Shown here: in pieces, positions 8,282-17,622 of the stretch
Position numbering within the stretch: position 1 is the stretch's first letter
Layout of the letters: each line of letters opens with the position of its first letter
Assembly (NCBI GenBank): GCA_023436885.1
Contig: JAEZHI010000051.1
Location: 1 to 64,000 of the forward strand
From: Pseudomonadota bacterium
GTDB taxonomy: Bacteria > Pseudomonadota > Alphaproteobacteria > Rhizobiales > Pleomorphomonadaceae
Reading direction: 5' to 3'
Length of the DNA stretch: 64,000 nucleotides
Made by a program: the position numbers and the translations under genes
Notes under the pieces: model-generated
Databases searched by the model: none
The model's input: only the letters and a program-made list of their open reading frames with translations
What the model was told of the DNA's origin: nothing

Positions 8282-10489
8282 TCAGGGAAATGAGAACTTG
8301 ATGCTACGTTCGTCAAATACCTGTTTCACCAGCTCGTTGTAGAGCCGCCCGGTCGCCCACTGCTCACCCGGCAAAGTCTTGATCCGCACCTTCAGCGCCA
8401 CACCGGCCGACGAGAAAGAGACGACACCCTGCATCTCGAGCGGCTCCAGGATAACGGCACCGCGCGGCCCATCCATCAACCGATCGAACGCTTCCTTCAT
8501 CGCGGTCTTCGCGTCCTCGATATCCGTCGGATAAGCGACGCTGACCGTGGAGGTGGCGAAGGCAAATCCGCGCATGGCATTGGAAACGCTGGTCACCGAC
8601 GAGAACGGAATGATGTGATAAACGCCATCTGCATCTCGAATGCCGACCGACCGGATGGTCAGCCGGTCAACGACACCGGTGAGACCGGCTACGGTGACGA
8701 CGTCGCCCTCATTCATCGCGTTCTCGAACTGGATGAAGGCGCCGGTGATGATGTCCTGCACCAGCTTCTGTGAGCCAAAGCCGACAGCCAAACCGACCAC
8801 ACCGGCACCGGCGACCAGAGGGGCGATGTCAACGCCGAGCTGAGACAATGTCAGCATGGCCGCGATGATGATCAGGATGATCGAGAAGGCATTGCGGAAC
8901 AGCGACAGAAGCGTTCGTGTACGCGCGTTGGTAATGCGGCCGAGCGACGGATTGAGCCGATACTCCACCCAGCTTGAGGCGGCGAGCCAGATGCTGCCAG
9001 CCGCCAGCACGATGATTATCGCTGAAAGGACACGACCCACCGCGTCGGTGCCGCGGCTAGATTCGAACCAGGCGATCAGATCGACCACACCCCAGCTCTG
9101 CAACACGATGGCCGCCACCACCACGACCAGCGAGATGCGGATGGCACGAAAGACCATCGGCACCATCATGTTGAGCCGCGCTTCAAGGAGCGGCAGCGTC
9201 TTCTTCACGTCGGCCGGAAGCCGAACGCCACCGGATATGGCATGGGCGATCAAGCCATCAACGATACCGCCGAGCGCGATGGCGAACACCGTCTCCACCG
9301 TCGCCCAGGCCATGTAGTCGACCGCATCGAACGGCCGGCTGACCCACAACACGAAGGCGACGGCGAAATAAACAATGACGACGATGTGCCAGCCATGGGC
9401 AAGGAGCGCCAGGGCCGTGCGCAGCACCGAGCTCTTGATCGGCTCGATCAATCGGAAAAGACCCGCCCTGACCTCGTCGCGCTTGATCGTCACCAGAACC
9501 GTGGCGCCGACGAGGGTAATCAGCACGATGGCGAGGCGGAAGCCGATGCCGACAGAAAACCCAATGGCCTTGTTGACCAGAGGGTGAGCAACGAGCACGC
9601 CGTAACCGAGGAAACCGATCAGGCGGCTGAGCCATAGATACCAGAAGCGCGATGTCGCCGGATCGAGGTTGAACACACGGAGGGCCGGCCGGCGATACTG
9701 AAGCACTGTTGCCAGACAGCTCTTCAGGAACTCGATGACCACAAAGGCGTCGATGAACAGGCTCTGCATCAGATCGATACGCCCGCCGCCTGATATGGCG
9801 ATGGCATACGCCGAGGTCACGAACCAGGCGAGACCGATCACCGCCCAGTCGATGAGAAGAGCGAGACCGCTCCACGGTATGCGCCGTGGCAGCGGCTTGT
9901 TCTGGGCAAGGCGTTCGACCGCGCCCAAGGGGAAGCGGGCGAGGAAGCGGGCTATATTCAGCGTGGCAAAGGCAAAGACAACGAGGATCGTCAGCGATAC
10001 GCCCTGCTCGCGCACACCCTCCCAATTGATCGCGGCGCTGCCGTCAAAGAGCCGCGTCAAATTGCCGAGACCTCGGCCGATCTTCAACACGACATCGACA
10101 ACCTGACGCGACAGGTCCTGGGTTACCGAGCCGATTTCCTTGGCGAGCGGAACAGCCTGCCCGTCGGAGGGCTCGGCTCCGGACGCATCAGCCGGGGCCG
10201 TCGCCGCGTCGCCCGTCGAAGGCTGCGCCAGCTTTTCCAGCTCTCCGATCAGCTTCGCCCGCGCGTTGTCATCCTTGAGGATGTCGGCAAGGGCCTTGGC
10301 CGCCTCGGGTGAGGTGACGGGTGCTGGCTCCGGCGTTGCCGGTTTGGTCGGCAACGTGAGTTTCGGCATGACAACGGCAGGCGCCGCCGGAGCAGCGGCG
10401 GGTGCCGCGGTCTGAGCCATTGCGACTGCCGGAAGGGCCAGCGCAACGACCAGGGCGAGAAGACGTAGGACGGACATGGTTCGCATCAT
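8282..10489 (-). CDS. Large mechanosensitive channel of the MscS family
   Basis: 735-residue MscS-family channel resembling the moderate-conductance channel YbiO. It has a signal peptide (MSVLRLLALVVALALPAVAMAQ), an Ala/Pro-rich periplasmic region up to about residue 120, several TM segments, then the pore-lining helix LVAGAGVVGLAVGFGSQKLVQD and the beta domain starting FIQFENAMNEGDVVTVAG. It would open on hypo-osmotic shock to release solutes. Two or three Met codons lie within the first five residues, so the exact start is open. Nearby genes are unrelated and it is probably transcribed alone. Confidence 0.9.
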   Translation of the reverse strand: MMRTMSVLRLLALVVALALPAVAMAQTAAPAAAPAAPAVVMPKLTLPTKPATPEPAPVTSPEAAKALADILKDDNARAKLIGELEKLAQPSTGDAATAPADASGAEPSDGQAVPLAKEIGSVTQDLSRQVVDVVLKIGRGLGNLTRLFDGSAAINWEGVREQGVSLTILVVFAFATLNIARFLARFPLGAVERLAQNKPLPRRIPWSGLALLIDWAVIGLAWFVTSAYAIAISGGGRIDLMQSLFIDAFVVIEFLKSCLATVLQYRRPALRVFNLDPATSRFWYLWLSRLIGFLGYGVLVAHPLVNKAIGFSVGIGFRLAIVLITLVGATVLVTIKRDEVRAGLFRLIEPIKSSVLRTALALLAHGWHIVVIVYFAVAFVLWVSRPFDAVDYMAWATVETVFAIALGGIVDGLIAHAISGGVRLPADVKKTLPLLEARLNMMVPMVFRAIRISLVVVVAAIVLQSWGVVDLIAWFESSRGTDAVGRVLSAIIIVLAAGSIWLAASSWVEYRLNPSLGRITNARTRTLLSLFRNAFSIILIIIAAMLTLSQLGVDIAPLVAGAGVVGLAVGFGSQKLVQDIITGAFIQFENAMNEGDVVTVAGLTGVVDRLTIRSVGIRDADGVYHIIPFSSVTSVSNAMRGFAFATSTVSVAYPTDIEDAKTAMKEAFDRLMDGPRGAVILEPLEMQGVVSFSSAGVALKVRIKTLPGEQWATGRLYNELVKQVFDERSIKFSFP

Positions 10490-10567
10490 CGACGACCGAA
10501 ATAGCCTTCTGTCTTGCCCAAAAGACGGCAGCGCGCAAGCTAACCGAGCAGAAACCCGAACGCCTTG

Positions 10568-12376
10568 TCAGCCTTCAAGTTCCTCGCGCAGCATTTCAAG
10601 CCTCAGCCACTCCTCCTCGGCCGCAGCCAATGCTGTCTCGGTGGCTGTGAGCTTTTCGGTGGCGGAGGCGAACAGCTTAGGGTCACGGGCGTAAAGACCG
10701 GGATCGTCCAATACTGCGTGAAGGCGCTTGGCCTCCTCGGTCAGTTGATCCATGCGGTGAGGCAGCGTTTCCAAGGCGTGTTTGTCCTTGAAGCTCAGCT
10801 TGGAGCGAACCTTCGGCAGGGATGCAGTGACAGCTTCCTTTTTAGGTTGCGCCGCCGCTTTTTCCGCCTTTCTAGCCTCGACCCCCTTGCCGCGCTGGGC
10901 CAGCATGTCTGTGTAGCCGCCGGCATATTCGAGCCAGCGCCCCTCTCCCTCGCTCATCACCACTGACGCGACGACGCGATCGAGAAAGTCGCGATCGTGA
11001 CTGATCACGATGATCGTGCCACGATAATCGGCCAACAGCTCTTCCAGAAGGTCGAGCGTTTCGAGGTCGAGATCATTGGTCGGCTCGTCAAGGACGAGCA
11101 TGTTGGACGGCTTGGCCAGGGCACGCGCCAGCATCACCCGGCCACGCTCACCGCCTGACAATGCCGACAGCGGCGTCCGCGCCTGCTCCGGCGAGAACAG
11201 GAAGTCCTTCATGTAGCCGATGACGTGGCGCTTCTCTTCGCCGATCACCACCCAGTCGCCCTTACCCTCGGTAAGAGCATCGGCAAGCGTGGTTTCCGGA
11301 TCGAGACTGTCGCGCTTCTGTTCCAGCGTCTGCATGTCGAGCGACAGGCCAAGCTTGACGGTCCCGCTGTCAGGCTCGAGATCGCCGGTCAGCAGTCTCA
11401 GCAGCGTCGTCTTGCCGGCGCCATTCGGGCCAACAATGCCGATCCGATCGCCGCGCGCCACCCGGATCGAGAAATCCTTGACGATCGGCCGGTCGCCAAA
11501 CGATTTCGAGACGGACTTGGCCTCGATCACCAGCTTCGAGGAAGCATCCGCCTCGGCGGCCGACATTTTCACGCTGCCCTGCGGGCCGCGGTGTTCGCGC
11601 TTGGCCTTGCGGAGATCGGCCAGGAGATCGACGCGGCGAACGTTGCGCTTGCGGCGCGCCGTGACGCCATAACGCATCCAGTGTTCTTCCGCTTCGATCT
11701 TGCGGTCGAGCTTGACGAGCTCGCGCTCTTCCTCCTCCAGCACCTGGTCGCGCCAGGCCTCGAAATGGGAGAACCCCCGGTCAAGTGTGCGCGTCACGCC
11801 GCGATCGAGCCACACCGTGCTGCGCGACAGGTTCTCAAGGAAGCGACGGTCGTGCGAGATCAGCACCAGTGCCGACTTCATCGACTTGAGTTCGCTTTCC
11901 AGCCATTCGATGGCCGGCAGGTCGAGGTGGTTGGTCGGCTCGTCGAGGAGCAGGATGTCCGGCTCGGGCGCCAACACGTGGGCAAGCGCCGCGCGGCGTG
12001 TCTCACCACCGGACAACGAAGTCGTCGACTCGTTGCCGGTCATGCCGAGTTCATTGAGCAGGTATAGCGCCCGATAGTGGTCGTCGCCGGGCGCCAACCC
12101 GGATTCGACATACTCGAGCGTCGTCTTGAAGGCAGAAAGGTCCGGCTCCTGCCTCAGGTAGCGGATCGTCTTGCCCGGCTGAAAGAAGCGCTCGCCATCG
12201 TCGGCCTCGACGAGGCCCGCGGCAATCTTGAGCAGCGTCGACTTGCCCGAGCCATTGCGGCCGACCAGCGTAATGCGGTCGCCCTCGCCGACGGTCAGGT
12301 CGGCACCGGTGAGCAGCGGCGTGGCACCAAAGGTGAGCTTGATGTTCTTGAGAAACAGGACCGGAGGAGAAGCCAT
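10568..12376 (-). CDS. ABC-F family ATPase, Uup-like
   Basis: Soluble tandem-ATPase of 602 residues without membrane segments. Two complete nucleotide-binding domains: Walker A GRNGSGKST near residue 40 and GPNGAGKTT near residue 315, ABC signatures LSGGETRRAALA and LSGGERGRVMLA, and Walker B LLLDEPTNHLD and LVLDEPTNDLD. An acidic/basic linker (EEEERELVKLDRKIEAEEHW) separates them, and a C-terminal coiled coil of the Uup type ends the protein. ABC-F proteins act on ribosomes and Uup also affects transposon excision and branched DNA. It starts 17 bases after pyrF on the same strand, in the order ABC-F then pyrF reading along minus coordinates, so the two may share a transcript. Confidence 0.9.
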   Translation of the reverse strand: MASPPVLFLKNIKLTFGATPLLTGADLTVGEGDRITLVGRNGSGKSTLLKIAAGLVEADDGERFFQPGKTIRYLRQEPDLSAFKTTLEYVESGLAPGDDHYRALYLLNELGMTGNESTTSLSGGETRRAALAHVLAPEPDILLLDEPTNHLDLPAIEWLESELKSMKSALVLISHDRRFLENLSRSTVWLDRGVTRTLDRGFSHFEAWRDQVLEEEERELVKLDRKIEAEEHWMRYGVTARRKRNVRRVDLLADLRKAKREHRGPQGSVKMSAAEADASSKLVIEAKSVSKSFGDRPIVKDFSIRVARGDRIGIVGPNGAGKTTLLRLLTGDLEPDSGTVKLGLSLDMQTLEQKRDSLDPETTLADALTEGKGDWVVIGEEKRHVIGYMKDFLFSPEQARTPLSALSGGERGRVMLARALAKPSNMLVLDEPTNDLDLETLDLLEELLADYRGTIIVISHDRDFLDRVVASVVMSEGEGRWLEYAGGYTDMLAQRGKGVEARKAEKAAAQPKKEAVTASLPKVRSKLSFKDKHALETLPHRMDQLTEEAKRLHAVLDDPGLYARDPKLFASATEKLTATETALAAAEEEWLRLEMLREELEG

Positions 12377-12393
12377 AACCTATATAGTCCCCA

Positions 12394-13245
12394 TCAGCCG
12401 CGCAGCGCGAAGGCTTCTTCGGTAAGGCGTTCGACAATCTCGCGTAGCGCCTTGCGCGACGGGCCCGCCGCCGCCACTTGCCTCGACACGTTGGGTAGCG
12501 TGCGCTTGGCCGCTGCCCGACCGAAGCGCGACCTGAGATCGGCCATCGTTGCGCCCTGCGCGCCGATGCCTGGCGCCAGGATCAGCGAAGTCGGCAGGCG
12601 TTCGAGCACTTCGTCGGCATCGTCAAGCGTCGCGCCGACAACTGCACCACAGGGACCATTGCCCGTCTTGCCAAGCACACCCTGATTGAAAGCCGTGAGA
12701 TCGTCGGCCAACGCATCAGCCACCGTGCGATCGTCTTCCTGACGGGCATTTTGCAACAGAATGCCATCGGGGTTCGACGAGCGAACCACCACGAAGAGAC
12801 CGGCGCCGTGTTCGGCAGCGCGCTTGACCACCGGCTTCAGCGACCCGGAGCCCATGTAGGCTCCGAGCGTGATGGCGTCTGCCGGCGTTCCCGCATCCTC
12901 GCCGATCCAAGCGCCGGCATAGGCTTCAATGGTGTGCCCGATATCCATCCGCTTGATGTCGGCAATGACCAGCGCATCGGCCGAACGAGCGTGCCCGATC
13001 ACCTCCGCCGCCGACTTCATTCCCTGCCAGCCGAAGCGCTCGAAGAAGGCGATCTGCGGCTTGAACACGCCGACCAGATCCCCGACCGCTTCGACCATTT
13101 CGAGGCCGAACACCCGCACGCCCTCAGCATTGTAGGGGAGATCCCAAGCCTTCAGGACTTCCGGCGCCGGGTCGATCCCCACGGTGAGCGGCGAGCGACG
13201 ATCGGCGATCGCCTCGAAGCGGTCGGCGAAGGGAATGACGGGCAT
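12394..13245 (-). CDS. pyrF: Orotidine 5'-phosphate decarboxylase (type 2)
   Basis: Last step of UMP synthesis: decarboxylates OMP. The 283-residue protein matches the longer, mycobacterial-like type-2 OMP decarboxylases: MPVIPFADRFEAIADRRSPLTVGIDP at the N-terminus, FKPQIAFFERFGWQGM, and the active-site DIKRMDIGHT with the catalytic Asp-Lys-Asp. Start taken at the ATG 13243-13245, preceded by GGAGATCCGCC; the frame is open up to 13377, but the extra residues have no family match. No other pyr genes are near. Confidence 0.92.
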   Translation of the reverse strand: MPVIPFADRFEAIADRRSPLTVGIDPAPEVLKAWDLPYNAEGVRVFGLEMVEAVGDLVGVFKPQIAFFERFGWQGMKSAAEVIGHARSADALVIADIKRMDIGHTIEAYAGAWIGEDAGTPADAITLGAYMGSGSLKPVVKRAAEHGAGLFVVVRSSNPDGILLQNARQEDDRTVADALADDLTAFNQGVLGKTGNGPCGAVVGATLDDADEVLERLPTSLILAPGIGAQGATMADLRSRFGRAAAKRTLPNVSRQVAAAGPSRKALREIVERLTEEAFALRG

Positions 13246-13401
13246 GGCGGATCTCCGGGCTGAGCTTTGGCAGGCGATATAGCGCATCGCGCGGAAAAGT
13301 GGGAAACGGTTTTCCGAGAAAACGACAGGGTGTCTCGTATTCCTTAGAACGCTCGGCGCTCTGAGGAACGCTGTCAACGAGCGAAAAGCTTCCAGGCTGC
13401 C

Positions 13402-14805
13402 TCAGACCGGAGCCTTACGCACATACCAGCTCTTTGGGCGCGTCAAACCATGGAACCCCAGCGGCGACAAGGCTGCACCGCGACCAGTGTCTTTGACGCC
13501 GGTCCAGGTCAGAGCCGGATCGAGATAGTCACAGCGGTTCACGAACACCGTACCGGTCTCAAGCTCGCGGCCAATCGCCTCGGCAGCTTCAAGATCCTCG
13601 GTCCAGAGCGAGCAGGTCAGCCCATATTTCGAGTCATTCATCAGGGCCAGCGCTTCAGCGTCGTCACGGACCTTCATGATTCCCACCGCCGGACCAAAGG
13701 TTTCCTCGTTCATGAAGACCATCTGATGGTTGACCGAGGTCAGCACCTGGGGCGCGATGTAGGGAGTTCCCTCTTTGTCGGCCGAAAACAATTTCGGATC
13801 GATATGCGAAACGGCTCCGCCCCGGAGCGCCGCGGAGATCTGATCGCGCACGGTTGCTGCGCCACGGGCCCGCGCCATCGGACCGAGCGTCACTGCGGGG
13901 TCAGTAGGGTTGCCCAGCACATACTTCTTCGTGAGGTCGACAAGGCCGCCGACGAAGTCGTCGTAGACTTTCTCGTGCACATAGACGCGTTCGATGCCGC
14001 AGCAGCACTGTCCCGAGTTGAAGAACGCGCCATCGGCGACGTTCTCAATGGCAAAATCCAGCTTGGCATCGGCACGAACATAGGCCGGATCCTTGCCGCC
14101 AAGTTCCAGATTGATGGCGATGAAGGTGCCGACCGCCGCCCGCTCCATCGCCGCACCGCCGGCCACCGAGCCTGTGAAAGCCACCATGTCGGCCTTGCGG
14201 GCCGCGATGGCCGCCGCCGTCTGCTCGTGGCTGAGCACCACATGCTGGAAAACGCCCTCCGGTAGACCAGCCGCATCGAAGGCATCCTGAAAACGCTCCG
14301 CGACCAGAAGCGTCTGGTCGGAATGCTTCAGCACGACCGTATTGCCGGCCATCAGCGCCGGCATCACCGAATTGACGGTGGTGAGATAGGGGTAGTTCCA
14401 GGGCGCCACGACGAAGACGACACCAAGCGACTCGCGGCTGATATAGCGATGGGCGCCGTGGTCGCCGAACTCAAGGCCGCTATCGAGCGGCGCCAGACTC
14501 TCGGCGGCGATCTTCGCCATATACCGTGTGCGTTGCTCGACGCCGTTGAGCTCGAAGGGCGTGTAGCGGATCGGCCGCCCCATCTGCCAAGTCAGTTCCT
14601 CCGCGATGCGCGGGCGCATGCCCAGCATGGCGTCGAGCGCCTTGAGGCAATAATCGATGCGCGTATCGAGCGGAAGCTTTGCCCAGGCCTTTTGCGCCTC
14701 ACGAGCGAGACGAAACACGCGGTTCATCTCAGCTTCCGTGGCAATCGGGCGCTCGGCATAAACCGAACCGTCGACGGGCGAGACGAGCGTCATAACGTCG
14801 GACAT
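13402..14805 (-). CDS. NAD(P)-dependent aldehyde dehydrogenase
   Basis: Aldehyde dehydrogenase family enzyme of about 467 residues that oxidises an aldehyde to the acid. Visible: the cofactor-site VFVVAPWNYPYLTTVNSVMPAL, the general base in NLELGGKDPAYV, the nucleophile in FFNSGQCCCGIERVYV, and NEETFGPAVGIM. Start chosen at ATG 14803-14805 (MSDVMTLVSPVDG) because GGAG lies eight bases upstream; the open frame continues to 15021 through the intergenic terminator. The permease next upstream resembles ethanolamine carriers, so acetaldehyde or an amine-derived aldehyde is a guess for its substrate. The terminator between them argues against a single simple operon. Confidence 0.88.
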   Translation of the reverse strand: MSDVMTLVSPVDGSVYAERPIATEAEMNRVFRLAREAQKAWAKLPLDTRIDYCLKALDAMLGMRPRIAEELTWQMGRPIRYTPFELNGVEQRTRYMAKIAAESLAPLDSGLEFGDHGAHRYISRESLGVVFVVAPWNYPYLTTVNSVMPALMAGNTVVLKHSDQTLLVAERFQDAFDAAGLPEGVFQHVVLSHEQTAAAIAARKADMVAFTGSVAGGAAMERAAVGTFIAINLELGGKDPAYVRADAKLDFAIENVADGAFFNSGQCCCGIERVYVHEKVYDDFVGGLVDLTKKYVLGNPTDPAVTLGPMARARGAATVRDQISAALRGGAVSHIDPKLFSADKEGTPYIAPQVLTSVNHQMVFMNEETFGPAVGIMKVRDDAEALALMNDSKYGLTCSLWTEDLEAAEAIGRELETGTVFVNRCDYLDPALTWTGVKDTGRGAALSPLGFHGLTRPKSWYVRKAPV

Positions 14806-14900
14806 GATGAGTGGCTCCATTCGGCTCTGACGATCTCTAGCGGACTTCAGCTCCATCTCTGCATGCCCGCATCCGGCAATCAAGAGAGCGAGAGGACATG

Positions 14901-14930
14901 AAAAACGGGGCGCCCGATCAAGGCGCCCCG
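14901..14930 (-). terminator. Rho-independent terminator after the permease gene
   Basis: On the minus strand a 9-bp GC stem (CGGGGCGCC / GGCGCCCCG, arms at 14922-14930 and 14906-14914, 7-base loop) is followed directly by TTTTT. It ends the permease transcript before the aldehyde dehydrogenase gene. Confidence 0.85.
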
Positions 14931-14956
14931 CATGTTTCACAATCAAGTCGGAAGGT

Positions 14957-16483
14957 TCATTCCGCCGGAGCCGGCTCCTTGGCATCGGGGCCGCCGTTGC
15001 CGCTCGCATGAGCGATGGCAAACTCTTCCTCAGGCGACAGGATGAGCTTGTGACGTCCGATCACCGCGAAATAAGCGATCGCTGCGGCAAACCAAACGGC
15101 CACCCAGAGCACGCCCTTGGAGAAGTTGGGATCCTGCACCTGATAGTAGAGGGTGACGATCGCGATGATGATCGTCAGGACCGCGCCGGGGATACCGAGC
15201 GGGCTCTTGTAGGGACGTTCGATGTCCGGCTGGTTGATCCTGAGCAGGATGAACGAGATCGCCTGCATGATGTAGGAGAACATGGCGCCGAACACTGCCA
15301 TGTTGAGCAGCACCGACCCGATGGCAGCTCCGCCCTCGGTGGCGCCGAGCGCAAACCAGATCACCATCATGACCAGCAGACCGACGATGGAGCCGGTGAC
15401 CATGGCGACATGCGGCGTCTTGTACTTGGAGTGGGTCAGCGACAGCACGGTCGGGAAATAGCCGGCGCGTGACAGCGAATAGACCTGCCGACCCTGAGCA
15501 TAGAGGATCGTGTGGAAGGAGGCGATCAGGCCGGTCAAGGCGACGATGCCGAGCAGCACCACGCCGCCGCTGCCGTAGACGGCGCGGAAACCATCCAGCA
15601 GCGGTTCGAGCGACGAGCCAAGATGGAAGGCACCGACACCGGCGACCGAAGGGTTCAGCAACACGATCATGAAGGCCGAGAGGATCAGGGTCGACATGCC
15701 CAGGATCAGGCCCTTGGGCATATCGCGCTTGGGATCCACCGATTCCTCGGCGGCCAAGGGCAACTGTTCGATCGCCAGGAAGAGCCAAACGGCGAAAGGC
15801 AGCGTGGCCAGGACGCCCGAGAAGCCGAATGGGAACCACTGACCGCCACCTTCCGGCAGCTCGATCGCCGCACCATCGGGACCGACGCCGATATTGAGAG
15901 CCCAGCGGGAGAAGTCCATGTGCGGGATGGCGCTCACCCAGAAGAACACCAGGACGGCCAGCGACAGCACAGTTACCACCAGTGTCACCTTGAACGATAA
16001 TTCGAGACCGAACACGTTGAGCCCGAGGAAGATCGCATAAAAAACAATCCAGACGAGCGGCGAATAGGCAGCATCCAAACCCAGGATGGAATTTACATAG
16101 GCAGTGATGAAGGTGACGATCACCGCCGGGGTGATGACATATTCGACGTTTTCACAAAGGCCGGTGATAAAGCCGCCCCACGGCCCCATCGCCGTGCGGG
16201 CGAAAGAATACGCGGCGCCAGTATGCGGCAAGGCCGGGCTCATTTCGGCAATCGACAATGACAAACCGAGATACATCACCGCGATGATCGCCCCGGCAGC
16301 CAGCATGCCGCCCCAGCCACCGGTGGCAAACCCGAAGTTCCAGCCAGAAAAATGGCCGGAAATCACCGCGCCGACACCCAGCGCCCATAGCGACCATATG
16401 CCGGCATAGCGCGACAGATGTCGCTGCTCGAAATAACTGGCGTCAGCCTTCTTATAGCTGACACTGCCTTCTGAGGTGGACAT
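14957..16483 (-). CDS. APC-family amino acid/amine permease, ethanolamine permease-like
   Basis: 508-residue inner-membrane permease with about 12 TM segments. The N-terminal stretch RHLSRYAGIWSLWALGVGAV followed by ISGHFSGWNFGFATGG resembles the ethanolamine permease subgroup of the APC superfamily (Eat-like). It would import a cationic amine with protons. An adjacent aldehyde dehydrogenase and a nearby cobinamide kinase gene fit ethanolamine use through B12-dependent ammonia-lyase and acetaldehyde, but eutBC are not in the window. Other APC substrates (putrescine, amino acids) cannot be excluded. Confidence 0.83.
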   Translation of the reverse strand: MSTSEGSVSYKKADASYFEQRHLSRYAGIWSLWALGVGAVISGHFSGWNFGFATGGWGGMLAAGAIIAVMYLGLSLSIAEMSPALPHTGAAYSFARTAMGPWGGFITGLCENVEYVITPAVIVTFITAYVNSILGLDAAYSPLVWIVFYAIFLGLNVFGLELSFKVTLVVTVLSLAVLVFFWVSAIPHMDFSRWALNIGVGPDGAAIELPEGGGQWFPFGFSGVLATLPFAVWLFLAIEQLPLAAEESVDPKRDMPKGLILGMSTLILSAFMIVLLNPSVAGVGAFHLGSSLEPLLDGFRAVYGSGGVVLLGIVALTGLIASFHTILYAQGRQVYSLSRAGYFPTVLSLTHSKYKTPHVAMVTGSIVGLLVMMVIWFALGATEGGAAIGSVLLNMAVFGAMFSYIMQAISFILLRINQPDIERPYKSPLGIPGAVLTIIIAIVTLYYQVQDPNFSKGVLWVAVWFAAAIAYFAVIGRHKLILSPEEEFAIAHASGNGGPDAKEPAPAE

Positions 16484-16702
16484 TATGTTCCCCTTCTCAT
16501 CGTTGTGAGCTTTGCGCGCGAACTGCGGTGTTCACCGCCGCCCTTTCCCACCGAAGCGGTCCCTGCGAACGGGCGAGCGCGCAAGCTGGGAACTTCTTTG
16601 CAAGGATCATGCTACTTTTGGCCAATAGTTCTTTCGCCCCTGCTTGCGCAAGAGCGGCGCGATGGTTAGCCGGAAGTCTGGACGTCGGCTGAAGGAGTGA
16701 AC

Positions 16703-17215
16703 ATGGCACCGATCATCTTCGTTTTGGGCGGCGCCCGGTCCGGCAAGAGCCGCTTCGCTGAAGAGCGGACGCGCACCTTCGCAGCCGAGGAAAACATCTA
16801 CGTCGCCACCGCCGAGTGCCGCGATGCAGAGATGGAAAGCCGAATTGCCCTTCATCGATCGAGGCGCGGTACGGAGTGGCGGACAATCGATGCCCCTTAC
16901 CGGCTGGCGGAAACCTTGACCGGCGAAGCTCTTGCCAACAAGGCGATTCTCGTCGACTGCCTGACGCTTTGGCTCACCAATCACATGTTGGCCGATGCCG
17001 ATCTTGAGAGCGAAGTCGACAAACTCGAAGCGAGCCTGAGAACGGCTGGCGGCCCTGTAGTGCTCGTCTCGAACGAAGTCGGGCTGTCGATTGTCCCGGA
17101 AAATGCCCTCGCTCGCCGCTTCCGCGACGAGGCAGGTCGGCTCAATCAAAAAATTGCCTCGATCGCTAGCGAAGCTTGGTTTGTCGCTGCGGGACTCCCG
17201 CTCCGGTTGAAATAA
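16703..17215 (+). CDS. cobP: Adenosylcobinamide kinase / guanylyltransferase (CobU/CobP)
   Basis: Bifunctional enzyme of cobalamin nucleotide-loop assembly: phosphorylates adenosylcobinamide and transfers GMP from GTP. The 170-residue protein has the P-loop GGARSGKS near residue 10, the second motif YVATAECRDAEMESRIALHR, with the conserved His that accepts GMP, and VDCLTLWLTNHML, then VSNEVGLSIVPENALARRFRDEAGRLNQ. Start is ATG 16703 with AAGGAG at 16692-16697; GTG 16697 lies within that ribosome site. It stands alone here, apart from the rest of the cob genes. B12 would also serve an ethanolamine ammonia-lyase, if present. Confidence 0.93.
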   Translation: MAPIIFVLGGARSGKSRFAEERTRTFAAEENIYVATAECRDAEMESRIALHRSRRGTEWRTIDAPYRLAETLTGEALANKAILVDCLTLWLTNHMLADADLESEVDKLEASLRTAGGPVVLVSNEVGLSIVPENALARRFRDEAGRLNQKIASIASEAWFVAAGLPLRLK

Positions 17216-17396
17216 CAATCGGACGTCTGGGACTCGCTTTCGTATACAAGCCCAATGGAACGGCGAACTGCCTTGCGGCCTTTAATTGAGCCGAAATGCT
17301 GACGCTGTGATATAAGTTTAATCAAATTTAACTAAGGATGGGCGTAACAGACAGTAAGGATAGGCTGACATTGTCTGAATTTGAGACGAATACCAT

Positions 17397-17412
17397 TGGC
17401 ACGGCGATTGCA
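17397..17412 (+). promoter_or_regulatory. Consensus sigma-54 promoter upstream of the exoY-like gene
   Basis: TGGCACG-GCGA-TTGCA matches the -24/-12 consensus at every conserved position; GG (17398-17399) and GC (17410-17411) are correctly spaced. The expected start at about 17424 gives a leader of roughly 200 bases to the ATG at 17623. No TGT-N10-ACA NifA site was found just upstream. The GC-rich part overlaps a small hairpin (GGCGATT/AATCGCC, 17403-17419). Apart from this, the 17216-17622 gap shows no gene I can support. Confidence 0.65.
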
Positions 17413-17622
17413 AATCGCCAGTTATGGGCTCCTGTGAGGGGCCTAGCATTGCACTATACGCATGGGCCGTCCGCTTCAAACGACGACCAATCGGCTTGCG
17501 GAACTAGGGGAAATCCACTAGTTTGGTAAACGTTTTGTTATATGTGGCGTAGCAATTGCGGTGGTTTTAACCGGATTGTTTCCGACTAATTTACAACGTT
17601 CATTTTACTTTCGGGGGATGTA

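Noticed and set aside
17338..17529. 63-residue small open frame upstream of the exoY-like gene
   Set aside because: It spans the sigma-54 promoter and has no convincing ribosome site or recognisable sequence.
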